This document shows positions 1 to 5,410 of a DNA stretch of 21,044 nt, in pieces (the stretch's first letter is position 1; every line of letters begins with the position of its first letter). The notes beneath the pieces were generated by a model that made no database searches, was not told the origin of the DNA, and saw only the letters and a list, made by a program, of their open reading frames with translations. The position numbers were made by a program, and so were the translations under genes. Origin of the DNA: a virus; IMG/VR virus record IMGVR_UViG_3300025151_000373, positions 1-21,044 of that record; one strand, given 5' to 3'.

Positions 1-3
1 GTG

Positions 4-135
4 TTAAAGGTTATCTTGTCTCTTGAGCCATCTTACATACATCTTCGCTGCCCAAGCGTTTCTTTGTTTCTTGAAGGGATAACGCTTCTTTAACCTCGCA
101 CTTGCTATGCGAAGGAATCTATACATATCTTCCAT
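4..135 (-). CDS. Small basic protein, 43 aa, unknown function
   Basis: A complete 43-codon reading frame begins with ATG at 135 and ends with TAA at 4. The product is rich in Lys, Arg and aromatic residues (RLKKRYPFKKQRNAWAAK is typical) and has no membrane segment or signal peptide. It lies just beyond the tRNA-like element, in the same direction as the replication/recombination genes, so it may be the last small gene of that operon. The strong basic charge would suit nucleic-acid binding, but that is inference only. I do not recognise a family. Because the frame is so short, the call depends on its composition and position. Confidence 0.45.
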   Translation of the reverse strand: MEDMYRFLRIASARLKKRYPFKKQRNAWAAKMYVRWLKRQDNL

Positions 136-149
136 AGTAATATAATTTG

Positions 150-210
150 AAGGGGAGGGAGGAATCGAACCTCCCAAGCCTACTCCGCAGTCAGCTTCCC
201 TTATCCCCTT
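150..210 (-). ncRNA. 61-nt tRNA-like element lacking a D-arm
   Basis: Read on the minus strand, AAGGGGA (210-204) and TCCCCTT (156-150) form a perfect 7-bp acceptor-like stem. Immediately inside its 3' half is a canonical T-arm: GGGAGG, loop TTCGATT, CCTCCC (175-157). A central arm pairs AAGCT (197-193) with GGCTT (180-176) over a 12-nt loop, within which ACT and AGT can also pair. Only six nucleotides (TAAGGG) join the acceptor stem to this arm, so there is no D-arm and no variable region. No 3' CCA is encoded. The central loop is not a normal 7-nt anticodon loop, so no amino acid is assigned. It could be a degenerate tRNA or a tRNA mimic. Confidence 0.5.
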
Positions 211-218
211 ACAGACGT

Positions 219-455
219 TTAGAACAAGTCGTCATCTTGTGTGTTAGCAGCTTTCGCTCCCTTGAACTCCATAGTAGGAATCTCGGCATAGAAGCCACCG
301 TCTTTCTTAGACTTCAGGTCGATGTTTACCCACCCTCTGTCATTAAGGTTTCCCTTAAGTAGGTTAAGGTCTTTCTCGTTAAGACCTAAGTTGATGATTT
401 GACCATACTTGGTCGTCTTGACTCTGGTAGAGCCTACAAATTGCTTGTCAGCCAT
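219..455 (-). CDS. Small protein with SSB-like acidic C-terminal tip, 78 aa
   Basis: The 78-aa product begins MADKQFVGSTRVKTTKYGQ and looks like one compact beta-rich domain. A short linker then leads to an acidic, aromatic tail, QDDDLF. Bacterial single-strand DNA-binding proteins end in a comparable acidic tip (usually DDDIPF) that recruits partner enzymes. This gene closes an operon with a RecE-like exonuclease and an annealing protein, so a small ssDNA-binding or exonuclease-partner protein is a reasonable inference. The full OB-fold cannot be confirmed by eye and the protein is shorter than a normal SSB (about 110 residues or more). A gap of 28 bases separates it from the upstream gene. 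Confidence 0.6.
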   Translation of the reverse strand: MADKQFVGSTRVKTTKYGQIINLGLNEKDLNLLKGNLNDRGWVNIDLKSKKDGGFYAEIPTMEFKGAKAANTQDDDLF

Positions 456-483
456 TTGGATCTAATTTAGGATTAATAAATAC

Positions 484-909
484 TTATTCAAGAATCAATT
501 TTGAGAGGTGATTCACCCTCTGTTCTAACCTCGATACTCTCGAGTTCATATTATCTACTACCTGAGAGATATCTGTGCTATCCTCAGCGGTGCTTTTAAG
601 GATGCCTGACATCTTGTTATAGTTGAAACTATACATACCGTCCGACATTCTTAGATCGTGGCTGTGAATGTATTCGTACGCCATACGCTGACTTACTCCT
701 AACACCTTACCCACTTCTGTGCTACTATACTTTTGCTCCGATAGTACTCGAGCGATCAACGCTCTGGTAGCTACCACCTTTCTGTTCTTGCTGTTGTCAA
801 CGATTTTATCTACCGGCACATCCATAAGGTTGCACGCACTTTCGATAATCAATCGTTCCATTGGGCTATAGTTCTCCCACAATAGCATAGTACGGTCTAA
901 ACTCTCCAT
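484..909 (-). CDS. DnaA domain IV-like DNA-binding protein with C-terminal coiled coil, 141 aa
   Basis: Residues 33-88 resemble the DnaA C-terminal DNA-binding domain: a KNRKVVATRALIARVL helix (41-56), then a helix-turn-helix with the EVGKVLGVSQ core (65-74). The DnaA AAA+ ATPase region is absent. Residues 110-141 carry a leucine/valine heptad pattern suggesting a short coiled coil, so the protein is probably an oligomer. It overlaps the exonuclease gene by 44 bases if translation starts at 909. ATG codons at 888 and at 861 (just after the exonuclease stop, with GGGAG upstream) are alternatives, and the HTH is kept in all of them. A role in origin binding or transcription control is inferred from the domain alone. 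Confidence 0.7.
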   Translation of the reverse strand: MESLDRTMLLWENYSPMERLIIESACNLMDVPVDKIVDNSKNRKVVATRALIARVLSEQKYSSTEVGKVLGVSQRMAYEYIHSHDLRMSDGMYSFNYNKMSGILKSTAEDSTDISQVVDNMNSRVSRLEQRVNHLSKLILE

Positions 910-1621
910 CTAAAAATAAATCTTTATACAAATTAATCGACTTCTCAAGTTCCTGAGCGCCGAAGCGCAAGAAACTTTCCGAGGCCTTAAATATCCCTAC
1001 CTCGTAAGGGAATTCTTTCTCTACTACCAAGAAGTAAAACTCATCCAGATCAAACAACTGGGTATACAGGTATGCTTGCTGTGCATACATCCATTTTGCA
1101 TTTCTACGGAATTCATCCAATGGCTTTGCCGTAGTCTTAAGATCTACAATGTAGTCTCCTGTTGGAGCAGAAACCACAGAATCCGCTTTACCTTTTAGCT
1201 TTACAAACTCCCCAGATTCCAGGTACCAATCCATTACGGCAGGAACCTCTGGTTTAAAGTCAAAGCCCATAAGGTCGGTAACCTCTTGCACCTTCTGTAG
1301 TTTGTCATACATACCTTGTACGCAATCATAATCCTTTGTGGGTAGCACCAACTTATCAGCGTGTTCCGCTTTAAAAGCCTTGTAATCGTTTCCTCTACGG
1401 GTTCCGTTCCACTTCACTGAGATATCTTTTCCTTCCAGGAATAAGGCGTGTAGTGCTGATCCTACATCGAAGTACGATGCACTTGGCCAGGACCACTTAC
1501 CTTGTCTCCACAGGTGAAATTTGGTAGGTGACTTTCTTAGGAGATTCAGCGAACTATTGGACAGGTAAGACCGGTCCGCATAGTACGCTTCGTCATCGTT
1601 AAATCTGGTTACATCATCCAT
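866..1621 (-). CDS. RecE-like PD-(D/E)XK exonuclease, 251 aa
   Basis: This is a phage recombination exonuclease of the PD-(D/E)XK superfamily, expected to resect double-stranded ends for the annealing protein encoded just upstream. Visible motifs in order are GSALHALFLEG with H58, acidic E125 in FKPEVPAV, KGKAD with D147, VDLKTT with D160 and K162 (the D-x-K pair), and QQAYLY with Q182 and Y184. This order is typical of RecE C-terminal and Cas4/AddB-like nucleases. No iron-sulfur cysteine cluster is seen, which argues against Cas4. The start ATG overlaps the annealing-protein stop by one base (TAATG), which points to translational coupling. The length fits a nuclease-only RecE-type protein. 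Confidence 0.85.
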   Translation of the reverse strand: MDDVTRFNDDEAYYADRSYLSNSSLNLLRKSPTKFHLWRQGKWSWPSASYFDVGSALHALFLEGKDISVKWNGTRRGNDYKAFKAEHADKLVLPTKDYDCVQGMYDKLQKVQEVTDLMGFDFKPEVPAVMDWYLESGEFVKLKGKADSVVSAPTGDYIVDLKTTAKPLDEFRRNAKWMYAQQAYLYTQLFDLDEFYFLVVEKEFPYEVGIFKASESFLRFGAQELEKSINLYKDLFLDGEFRPYYAIVGEL

Positions 1622-2160
1622 TACCCGAGGATCTCTTTACGCACCTTAGCAGTAACCTTGTAGTTACCTAACGCATTCTCTACAGCATCTTTCTTCCCGT
1701 CAGCTACAGCCTTAATCATCTTCTCTTTGATCTCGTCTGTTAGGGTTTTAAGAGCCGGTTGAGCCGTACTTGAATTCTTATTTGCCGGTGCAGTAGACTT
1801 GTTTTGTTTGGATATCGCCATCGAAACCTCGTTACTACTTGCAATTGAAGTATCAATACCAATACCAAGATTAGCCAACGCACGGCCCCAAGCACTTGTT
1901 TCGCAATTCTCCACATAACTTGTTTTGTTTATGTATGAGGAAGACTTGTCTTCTTGGGCAAACCCAGTAGCCTTAACCATACCGTTCTCATCGGTAATCA
2001 ATGCTTTGATCACACAGCTACCTTCGTCCAGATGAACTACCTCGGAAGATAAAGACCAACCTTTGTAGTCTCCACTCTCACGGAAGTACTTGATTCTTTC
2101 GTTAACCTCAACATACTCTTTACCTTTGATGTTGGTGGTTTTAAACTTGTAACGACTCAT
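1621..2160 (-). CDS. ERF/Rad52-like single-strand annealing protein, 179 aa
   Basis: The key region is residues 78-103: NKTSYVENCETSAWGRALAN, followed by LGIGID. This segment is characteristic of phage ERF/Sak-type annealing proteins, which form rings on ssDNA and anneal complementary strands. The N-terminal half is beta-rich. Residues 115-150 form a Ser/Ala/Asn-rich linker, and the last 35 residues are a small helical domain. Pairing with a RecE-like exonuclease immediately downstream (one-base overlap) supports a two-component recombination module. The upstream 133-base gap holds an unusual GC-rich hairpin. The precise family cannot be fixed without a profile search. Confidence 0.8.
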   Translation of the reverse strand: MSRYKFKTTNIKGKEYVEVNERIKYFRESGDYKGWSLSSEVVHLDEGSCVIKALITDENGMVKATGFAQEDKSSSYINKTSYVENCETSAWGRALANLGIGIDTSIASSNEVSMAISKQNKSTAPANKNSSTAQPALKTLTDEIKEKMIKAVADGKKDAVENALGNYKVTAKVRKEILG

Positions 2161-2191
2161 ATATAGTTAATTTAAAATTACTTGTTTAGAG

Positions 2192-2235
2192 TTTGGTTAG
2201 AGGGGGACGGAGCCACCCCCTCCGGTACAACCAAA
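2192..2235 (-). ncRNA. GC-rich nested hairpin in the leader of the annealing-protein gene
   Basis: In the gap between 2160 and 2294, TTTGGTT (2192-2198) pairs with AACCAAA (2229-2235). Inside it GAGGGGG (2200-2206) pairs with CCCCCTC (2216-2222). A competing stem is CGGAG (2208-2212) with CTCCG (2220-2224), so two mutually exclusive folds exist. No T-run follows on the minus strand, which argues against a simple terminator. It would lie in the 5' leader of the annealing-protein mRNA. Attenuation, RNA processing or protein binding are all possible. Confidence 0.45.
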
Positions 2236-2293
2236 ACCTTAAAGATATTACTCCGTTACTTAACACCTTTCTGCTAATATACTACAAATATTC

Positions 2294-2830
2294 TTACCAA
2301 GCAATACTTGCAATCTTTTTATTTAACGCATTGATACGAACATCTTTCTTACGAGACTCGTCCTTCAAGGACTCTAACTTGTCTTCTACAAGGATAGCAC
2401 GCTCTTCCGCCTGGAGTTTACTTTTAATCAACTCTCTGTTTCTTTTGGATAGCGAGATCAACCTAAGTCTAAGTCTTCTGTTCTCTTCCTTTAAACCTTG
2501 GTACTCTTCAAAGTCAAGATCTACAAACATCATATCAGACAACGTAGAAAGTATCTGGTTGTACGCTGTTCTATAGATTTGATTGAACCTCATATTTGAT
2601 TCGTGGTTTTTCGTGGCGTGTATCACTGTCGCGTGATGCTTCCCGATTACCAGACCAAGTTCCGTTATGCTGAGACTGCTTGCCTCCCTTGAGGCTACCA
2701 GGAATGCGTGCTTGTACATCACATTACGTTGGTGCCTGTTATCTTGAATACTTTCTTGATCACAGAGTTCTTTCCAGTACTCTTTTAATTGTTGCATCTG
2801 GCTAATAGCGCCTACTAATTCTTCGCTCAT
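2294..2830 (-). CDS. DnaA domain IV-like initiator/regulator with long coiled coil, 178 aa
   Basis: Residues 35-75 match the DnaA C-terminal DNA-binding domain: RNVMYKHAFLVA (35-46), SITELGLVIG (54-63), and the signature GKHHATVIHA (63-72). The last resembles the DnaA-box recognition signature G-R-D-H-T/S-T-V-x-H-A, so sequence-specific DNA binding is likely. No AAA+ ATPase domain is present. Residues 108-170 are a charged coiled coil (EENRRLRLRLISLSKRNREL). It is the first gene after the palindrome-rich region at 2849-2976, which makes those palindromes candidate binding sites or an origin. It starts at ATG 2830, preceded by an AAAAAAAG ribosome-binding stretch. Confidence 0.8.
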   Translation of the reverse strand: MSEELVGAISQMQQLKEYWKELCDQESIQDNRHQRNVMYKHAFLVASREASSLSITELGLVIGKHHATVIHATKNHESNMRFNQIYRTAYNQILSTLSDMMFVDLDFEEYQGLKEENRRLRLRLISLSKRNRELIKSKLQAEERAILVEDKLESLKDESRKKDVRINALNKKIASIAW

Positions 2831-2848
2831 ATCTTTTTTTATTTGCTT

Positions 2849-2865
2849 TATATACTAAGTATATC
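2849..2865. repeat. Palindromic repeat copy 1 (ATATACT-A-AGTATAT core)
   Basis: The 17-mer TATATACTAAGTATATC contains a perfect 7-bp inverted repeat around one central base. It recurs exactly at 2906-2922. This copy sits 19 bases from the ATG of the DnaA-domain gene, overlapping its likely leader, as an autoregulatory operator or iteron might. Confidence 0.75.
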
Positions 2866-2905
2866 AATAACTAATATATTATCAAATCTCTCTAAAAGAG
2901 ATTTG

Positions 2906-2922
2906 TATATACTAAGTATATC
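2906..2922. repeat. Palindromic repeat copy 2 (ATATACT-A-AGTATAT core)
   Basis: This is an exact 17-bp direct copy of 2849-2865. It lies directly beside the AAATCTCT/AGAGATTT hairpin and is followed by an AT-box (ACTAATATATTA at 2931-2942) that also accompanies copy 1 at 2870-2881. Confidence 0.75.
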
Positions 2923-2980
2923 TATATATTACTAATATATTACTATAATATACCCTACGTATATAAGGGTGTTTAGTGGG

Positions 2981-3223
2981 TTATATTCCGAGGTGATCTC
3001 CATATTCGTCCTCTAAACGATTATCTATCCATAACTGATACCGATACTCATCATCTGCATAAACATCGCTTAGATCGTCTCTAAGACATCTCTCTGTCGA
3101 TGTATTGGTTAAGCCTACCTTCCGCTTCTTTCCAACGCTTATGGTATTCGTTCCTTTCTGCCAAGACTTTTTTGTATTTGAGGCGAGCCTGGTCAACACC
3201 TCTTTGAAGTTTAAGTAAATCAT
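2981..3223 (-). CDS. Uncertain overlapping frame or frameshifted extension, 80 aa
   Basis: This frame overlaps the 101-aa gene by 143 bases. Its N-terminal half (Lys/Thr/Ser-rich) looks like a shadow of that gene. The non-overlapping C-terminal 36 residues (RDDLSDVYADDEYRYQLW and on) have a coding-like acidic and aromatic composition with GAT/GAG/TAT codons. No start codon lies within the non-overlapping part. Either a small protein starts inside the upstream gene at 3223 (upstream AAGAACAA), or the 101-aa product is extended by a frameshift near 3081-3100. I see no classical slippery heptamer there. Confidence 0.35.
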   Translation of the reverse strand: MIYLNFKEVLTRLASNTKKSWQKGTNTISVGKKRKVGLTNTSTERCLRDDLSDVYADDEYRYQLWIDNRLEDEYGDHLGI

Positions 3224-3386
3224 TTGTTCTTGTTCTGTGTATTGCCTCGAAGTCGTACAAGGCCATTAGTAATTTCTTTTTCTCATCAGTATCTTCCAGC
3301 ATACCAACGATCTCAGTCATCTCACCTACAATATAGATGAGAAGACTAATATCATTTTGGTAGATTATTTCATCTGCTGGATTCAT
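3081..3386 (-). CDS. Coiled-coil early protein, 101 aa, unknown function
   Basis: The product starts MNPADEIIYQNDISLLIYIVG and is almost entirely predicted helix. Residues 30-95 are dense in Lys, Glu, Arg and Leu (LKLQRGVDQARLKYKKVLAE is typical) with a coiled-coil pattern. Its ATG overlaps the upstream stop codon as ATGA (3383-3386), so it is translationally coupled in the early minus-strand operon. No catalytic motif is visible and no family is recognised. Confidence 0.65.
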   Translation of the reverse strand: MNPADEIIYQNDISLLIYIVGEMTEIVGMLEDTDEKKKLLMALYDFEAIHRTRTNDLLKLQRGVDQARLKYKKVLAERNEYHKRWKEAEGRLNQYIDREMS

Positions 3387-3610
3387 TTAAACAACACTTT
3401 GTTTTTCCAATCGTTAAGGTCTGTAGGTTGTAGATCACTACTGACGTTCTCAAACTTGTAGTACGCAATAGCGTCTACCATCACCTCCTCTGGTACCTCG
3501 TTCCATACATAAACTAAGGCAAGGTCAGCGAGCGAGGGACGGCCTTGTCCCTCTATACGCTTCCAATTATTAATCACTTTAACGAAGTGGTTCAATGAGT
3601 TGATTTCCAT
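3383..3610 (-). CDS. Small early phage protein, 75 aa, unknown
   Basis: The 75-aa product starts MEINSLNHFVKVINNWKRIE and is a mixed-charge, mostly helical soluble protein without membrane segments or cysteines. The start is one base from the stop of the upstream 70-aa gene and its stop overlaps the next start by four bases. Tight packing supports a real gene. No family is recognised. Rapidly evolving small early genes of phages often modify host functions, but nothing here shows which. Confidence 0.6.
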   Translation of the reverse strand: MEINSLNHFVKVINNWKRIEGQGRPSLADLALVYVWNEVPEEVMVDAIAYYKFENVSSDLQPTDLNDWKNKVLFK

Positions 3611-3611
3611 C

Positions 3612-3824
3612 TTACTTATTCTTTAGATTTTTCCATTTAATACGTGCTACTCTTAGGCTTAAGTTATCTAAAACAGCATCGTAGAAGTGTACCAGTGAGT
3701 GTTCCAAGTAGTTTCTATCTACCACATCTATTATTAGATCTGCCAATTCCTTTGCGGTGGGGTCAATGTCTTTAACAACATCTTCCAGTTTTCTAAGGGT
3801 CTTCTCGTACTTTGTAGTTTCCAT
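3612..3824 (-). CDS. Small early phage protein, 70 aa, unknown
   Basis: The product begins METTKYEKTLRKLEDVVKD and is a helical, charged protein with a basic C-terminus (RVARIKWKNLKNK). It lies in the early operon, one base before the next gene and 30 bases after the 64-aa gene. No membrane segment, cysteine cluster or catalytic motif is seen, and no family is recognised. The basic tail might contact nucleic acid, which is inference only. Confidence 0.6.
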   Translation of the reverse strand: METTKYEKTLRKLEDVVKDIDPTAKELADLIIDVVDRNYLEHSLVHFYDAVLDNLSLRVARIKWKNLKNK

Positions 3825-3854
3825 ACTATTAAAATAATTGGTGGTGCGCCTCCT

Positions 3855-4049
3855 CTAAAAAGGGAGATCCCTGTCTTCGTTGATTATATACAACTCTTCT
3901 TCCGTTGCATCTCTCCAACCCGTATCTGTCAACACCTCAGCAGAATAGATGTAAGCATCACAGAAGTCTGGGTAATCAGATGTTTCTATACCCTCTACTT
4001 GAAAAGATCTGATGTCCTTTACGTTTAGTTTTTTCAATAAATGTTTCAT
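3855..4049 (-). CDS. Small acidic early protein, 64 aa, unknown
   Basis: The product starts MKHLLKKLNVKDIRSFQVEG. The middle contains DYPDFCDAYIYSAEV and the end ELYIINEDRDLPF. Short proteins with a DYPDFCDAYI-type segment and a Glu/Asp-rich tail recur in phages and their hosts, in my recollection, but without assigned function. The gene starts four bases after the stop of its upstream neighbour, consistent with an operon. No catalytic residues can be named. Confidence 0.6.
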   Translation of the reverse strand: MKHLLKKLNVKDIRSFQVEGIETSDYPDFCDAYIYSAEVLTDTGWRDATEEELYIINEDRDLPF

Positions 4050-4053
4050 TGTA

Positions 4054-4227
4054 TTACTCTTTTATCATTTTAATAATTTCATCGTAGCTTTCCGAATATT
4101 CGCCCCAGCCATTGTTACCGAGTCCGTTCACACAGGTAACGTGATCTCTCACCCAGACCTTTGTGATAAATGCAGTATTGCAATAATGTTTACCTCCTTT
4201 GAGATCCGTTAATTCAATCCACTTCAT
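4054..4227 (-). CDS. Small early protein starting MKWIELTD, 57 aa
   Basis: The start was set at ATG 4227 rather than an earlier in-frame ATG at 4257. The codon at 4227 follows the upstream stop (TAG, 4234-4232) by four bases and has AAAGAG nearby. The N-terminus MKWIELTDLKGGKHYCN resembles a common class of very small phage and bacterial proteins that fold as short beta structures around a bound ligand or nucleic acid. The C-terminal YDEIIKMIKE is a short helix. Function is unknown. The longer form would add ten residues. Confidence 0.6.
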   Translation of the reverse strand: MKWIELTDLKGGKHYCNTAFITKVWVRDHVTCVNGLGNNGWGEYSESYDEIIKMIKE

Positions 4228-4231
4228 CTTA

Positions 4232-4519
4232 CTACTCTTTAATAAATTCATACTCATTACCGAAGGCTGTTACCGAGATCAACTGGTCCGGAATGATAGC
4301 CATATAACGCTTGCGATTGGTATCCCAGATCAGCCAGTTGCTATCCTTCAGTGTAGACTTACCACCCTTGGTAAACTTAGAGACACCCATACGTCCGTTA
4401 AACTTAGTCATCTCACCATTCTTTTTGAGGTAGGTACCGCCAAAGATGCGGTTGCTGTTGGCTAATTCTGATTTAAGATCAGATGCATAGCCCTTAGTTA
4501 CTGACACTTTAGTTTTCAT
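4232..4519 (-). CDS. Probable Sm-like SH3 beta-barrel protein (WYL_2-like), 95 aa
   Basis: The centre of the protein, SNRIFGGTYLKKNGEMTKFN followed by GRMGVSKFTKGGKST, resembles a widespread small phage family whose core reads approximately G-x-x-F-x-K-x-D/N-G-x-x-R/T-x-x-N-x-R-x-G-V (WYL_2, an Sm-like SH3 beta-barrel fold). The later NRKRYMAIIPDQLISV matches the expected final strands. Such barrels can bind nucleic acid or regulators, but no activity is established here. It belongs to the early operon. Assignment is by remembered pattern, without alignment. Confidence 0.6.
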   Translation of the reverse strand: MKTKVSVTKGYASDLKSELANSNRIFGGTYLKKNGEMTKFNGRMGVSKFTKGGKSTLKDSNWLIWDTNRKRYMAIIPDQLISVTAFGNEYEFIKE

Positions 4520-4530
4520 AGTATATAGTT

Positions 4531-4776
4531 TTAGTATTTAATATAAGAGTCCTTAGCTGGGTACACCACATTGTAGTTTTCGTCAAACATACCACACTCA
4601 AATCTGCGTGTTTGTAGCGTTTCAGCTATGTATATCAACTCATCATCATTACACCACTCCCTAAGGATAACTTCTAACATTTGTCCAGCAGTCCAATGTT
4701 CTGCTTCCTGTGTAATTGCATTCACAGCTCTTTCCGAGTGTGAGTCGTTGTGTAAATCTATATCTGTTGCTTTCAT
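4531..4776 (-). CDS. Small acidic early protein, 81 aa, unknown
   Basis: The 81-aa product starts MKATDIDLHNDSHSERAVN and is acidic and mainly helical in the first two thirds (GQMLEVILREWCNDDELIYI), ending in DENYNVVYPAKDSYIKY. Two cysteines are too far apart to suggest a metal site. It lies second in the early operon driven by the promoter at 4949-4979. No family is recognised. Confidence 0.6.
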   Translation of the reverse strand: MKATDIDLHNDSHSERAVNAITQEAEHWTAGQMLEVILREWCNDDELIYIAETLQTRRFECGMFDENYNVVYPAKDSYIKY

Positions 4777-4780
4777 TTGT

Positions 4781-4924
4781 TTATTTCTTTAAAGGTTCAA
4801 CTTCACACGTGTAATCATTGATGATAGGATCATCGTAGTTTGTAAACATCTCAAACGCTTCATCGTATGATTCTGCGTCGAAAGATAATTCTCTGGTGTA
4901 CTTAAATGTGTAGGTCATTTTCAT
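4781..4924 (-). CDS. First small gene of the early operon, 47 aa
   Basis: I chose ATG 4924 (MKMTYTFKYTREL) because it lies just downstream of the promoter. A longer in-frame start at 4978 would fall inside the promoter itself. The product is a small acidic protein (EMFTNYDDPIINDYTCEVEP) of unknown function. Position next to the promoter would make it among the earliest genes expressed. An alternative start at 4918 removes two residues. Confidence 0.6.
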   Translation of the reverse strand: MKMTYTFKYTRELSFDAESYDEAFEMFTNYDDPIINDYTCEVEPLKK

Positions 4925-4948
4925 AGTTGTTAATGTTTTGATTCTGGT

Positions 4949-4979
4949 CAAAGGTAATAGAAAACTTCTAACTTGCAAA
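4949..4979 (-). promoter_or_regulatory. Bacteroidetes-type promoter for the early minus-strand operon
   Basis: On the minus strand TTTG (4979-4976) is followed after exactly 19 bases by TACCTTTG (4956-4949). This matches the Bacteroidetes primary sigma consensus TTTG, about 19 bases, TAnnTTTG. Transcription would start near 4942-4945, about 20 bases before the first small gene. It is the only clear match to this consensus found by eye in the window. Confidence 0.85.
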
Positions 4980-5193
4980 CATTTCTGTTAATAATCCCAA
5001 AAAAAATATTTTTCCCAGATTCCACAGGACTTCCCGTTACAGAAAAGTCCCCAATTATTTCGGCAATTCGCGGTATATAGGGTCCGGATGCACTCGCCTT
5101 CAGCACGTGTAACGGTTTGAAGCCGAAAACCCGATTTTTTAGGCTTTTTCGCTCATCGGCATAGGTGAAAAATACCAGTGGACCGGATCCGTA

Positions 5194-5206
5194 GGTATTT
5201 AATACC
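5194..5206. promoter_or_regulatory. 13-bp palindrome GGTATT-T-AATACC
   Basis: GGTATT (5194-5199) and AATACC (5201-5206) form a perfect 6-bp inverted repeat around one base. ATACC (5202-5206) can alternatively pair with GGTAT (5215-5219). This cluster upstream of the central genes could be an operator. There is no direct evidence for a bound regulator. Confidence 0.35.
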
Positions 5207-5256
5207 AGCACCCCGGTATAAAATACTCAATTTATCCCCGGATCAGGGACGAAGCA

Positions 5257-5299
5257 CTAACCCCACAGCCCAGGCCTGGCCAGGGTTAGCGGGTTTTTC
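5257..5299 (+). terminator. Terminator- or attenuator-like hairpin in the leader of the central block
   Basis: CTAACCC (5257-5263) pairs with GGGTTAG (5283-5289), enclosing a GC-rich interior with CCAGGCCTGG. CGGGTTTTT follows at 5290-5298. No plus-strand gene lies upstream within this window, so it could attenuate central-block transcription or block leftover transcription from an unseen start. The 5-T run is short, so termination strength is uncertain. Confidence 0.45.
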
Positions 5300-5397
5300 A
5301 TTCGATAAAAACACGTTAAAAATATTAAGCCTCTTAAAAAAAGATCCCTAAATAAGGGACCTATATAATAGAAGGCCCTATATTTACACCAGTAAAC

Positions 5398-5410
5398 AAC
5401 CACGGCCGGC
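5398..5410. repeat. CCACGGCCGGC repeat, copy 1
   Basis: AACCACGGCCGGC occurs here 32 bases before the first central gene and again at 5671-5683 before the second. In this copy CACG (5401-5404) pairs with CGTG over GCCGG. It is a leader element shared by the two genes. Confidence 0.6.

Larger units (their letters stand above)
2849..2976 (-). promoter_or_regulatory. AT-rich control region A: duplicated palindromes and hairpin upstream of the replication operon
   Basis: In minus-strand order the region contains TTATATACGTAGGGTATAT (2966-2948), TAATATATTAGTAATATATA (2942-2923), a GATATACTTAGTATATA palindrome (2922-2906), a hairpin with 8-bp arms AAATCTCT/AGAGATTT (2884-2904), a second TAATATATTAGT (2881-2870) and a second palindrome (2865-2849). 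The palindrome plus AT-box unit is therefore present twice, 57-61 bases apart. The 19-bp box and a 20-bp AT block recur exactly in the region before the late genes. No clean Bacteroidetes promoter is visible here. It may be an operator cluster, a promoter for a phage-directed polymerase, or a replication origin for the DnaA-like protein. Confidence 0.65.

Noticed and set aside
147-362. Plus-strand 71-aa frame
   Set aside because: It runs antisense across the tRNA-like element and the SSB-tip gene and has no coding-like composition.
866-1621. Cas4 as an identity for the exonuclease
   Set aside because: The PD-(D/E)XK motifs fit, but no iron-sulfur cysteine cluster is present and the neighbour is an annealing protein, which favours RecE-like.
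2193-2576. Plus-strand 127-aa frame
   Set aside because: It is antisense to the DnaA-domain gene and starts in the hairpin gap; Ser/Leu-rich shadow composition.
2849-2976. CRISPR-like array in the AT-rich repeats
   Set aside because: There are only two palindromic copies with no regular spacer set and no cas genes nearby.
4948-5211. Minus-strand 87-aa frame in the boundary region
   Set aside because: It would run through the strong promoter at 4949-4979 and lacks a ribosome-binding site or family resemblance.
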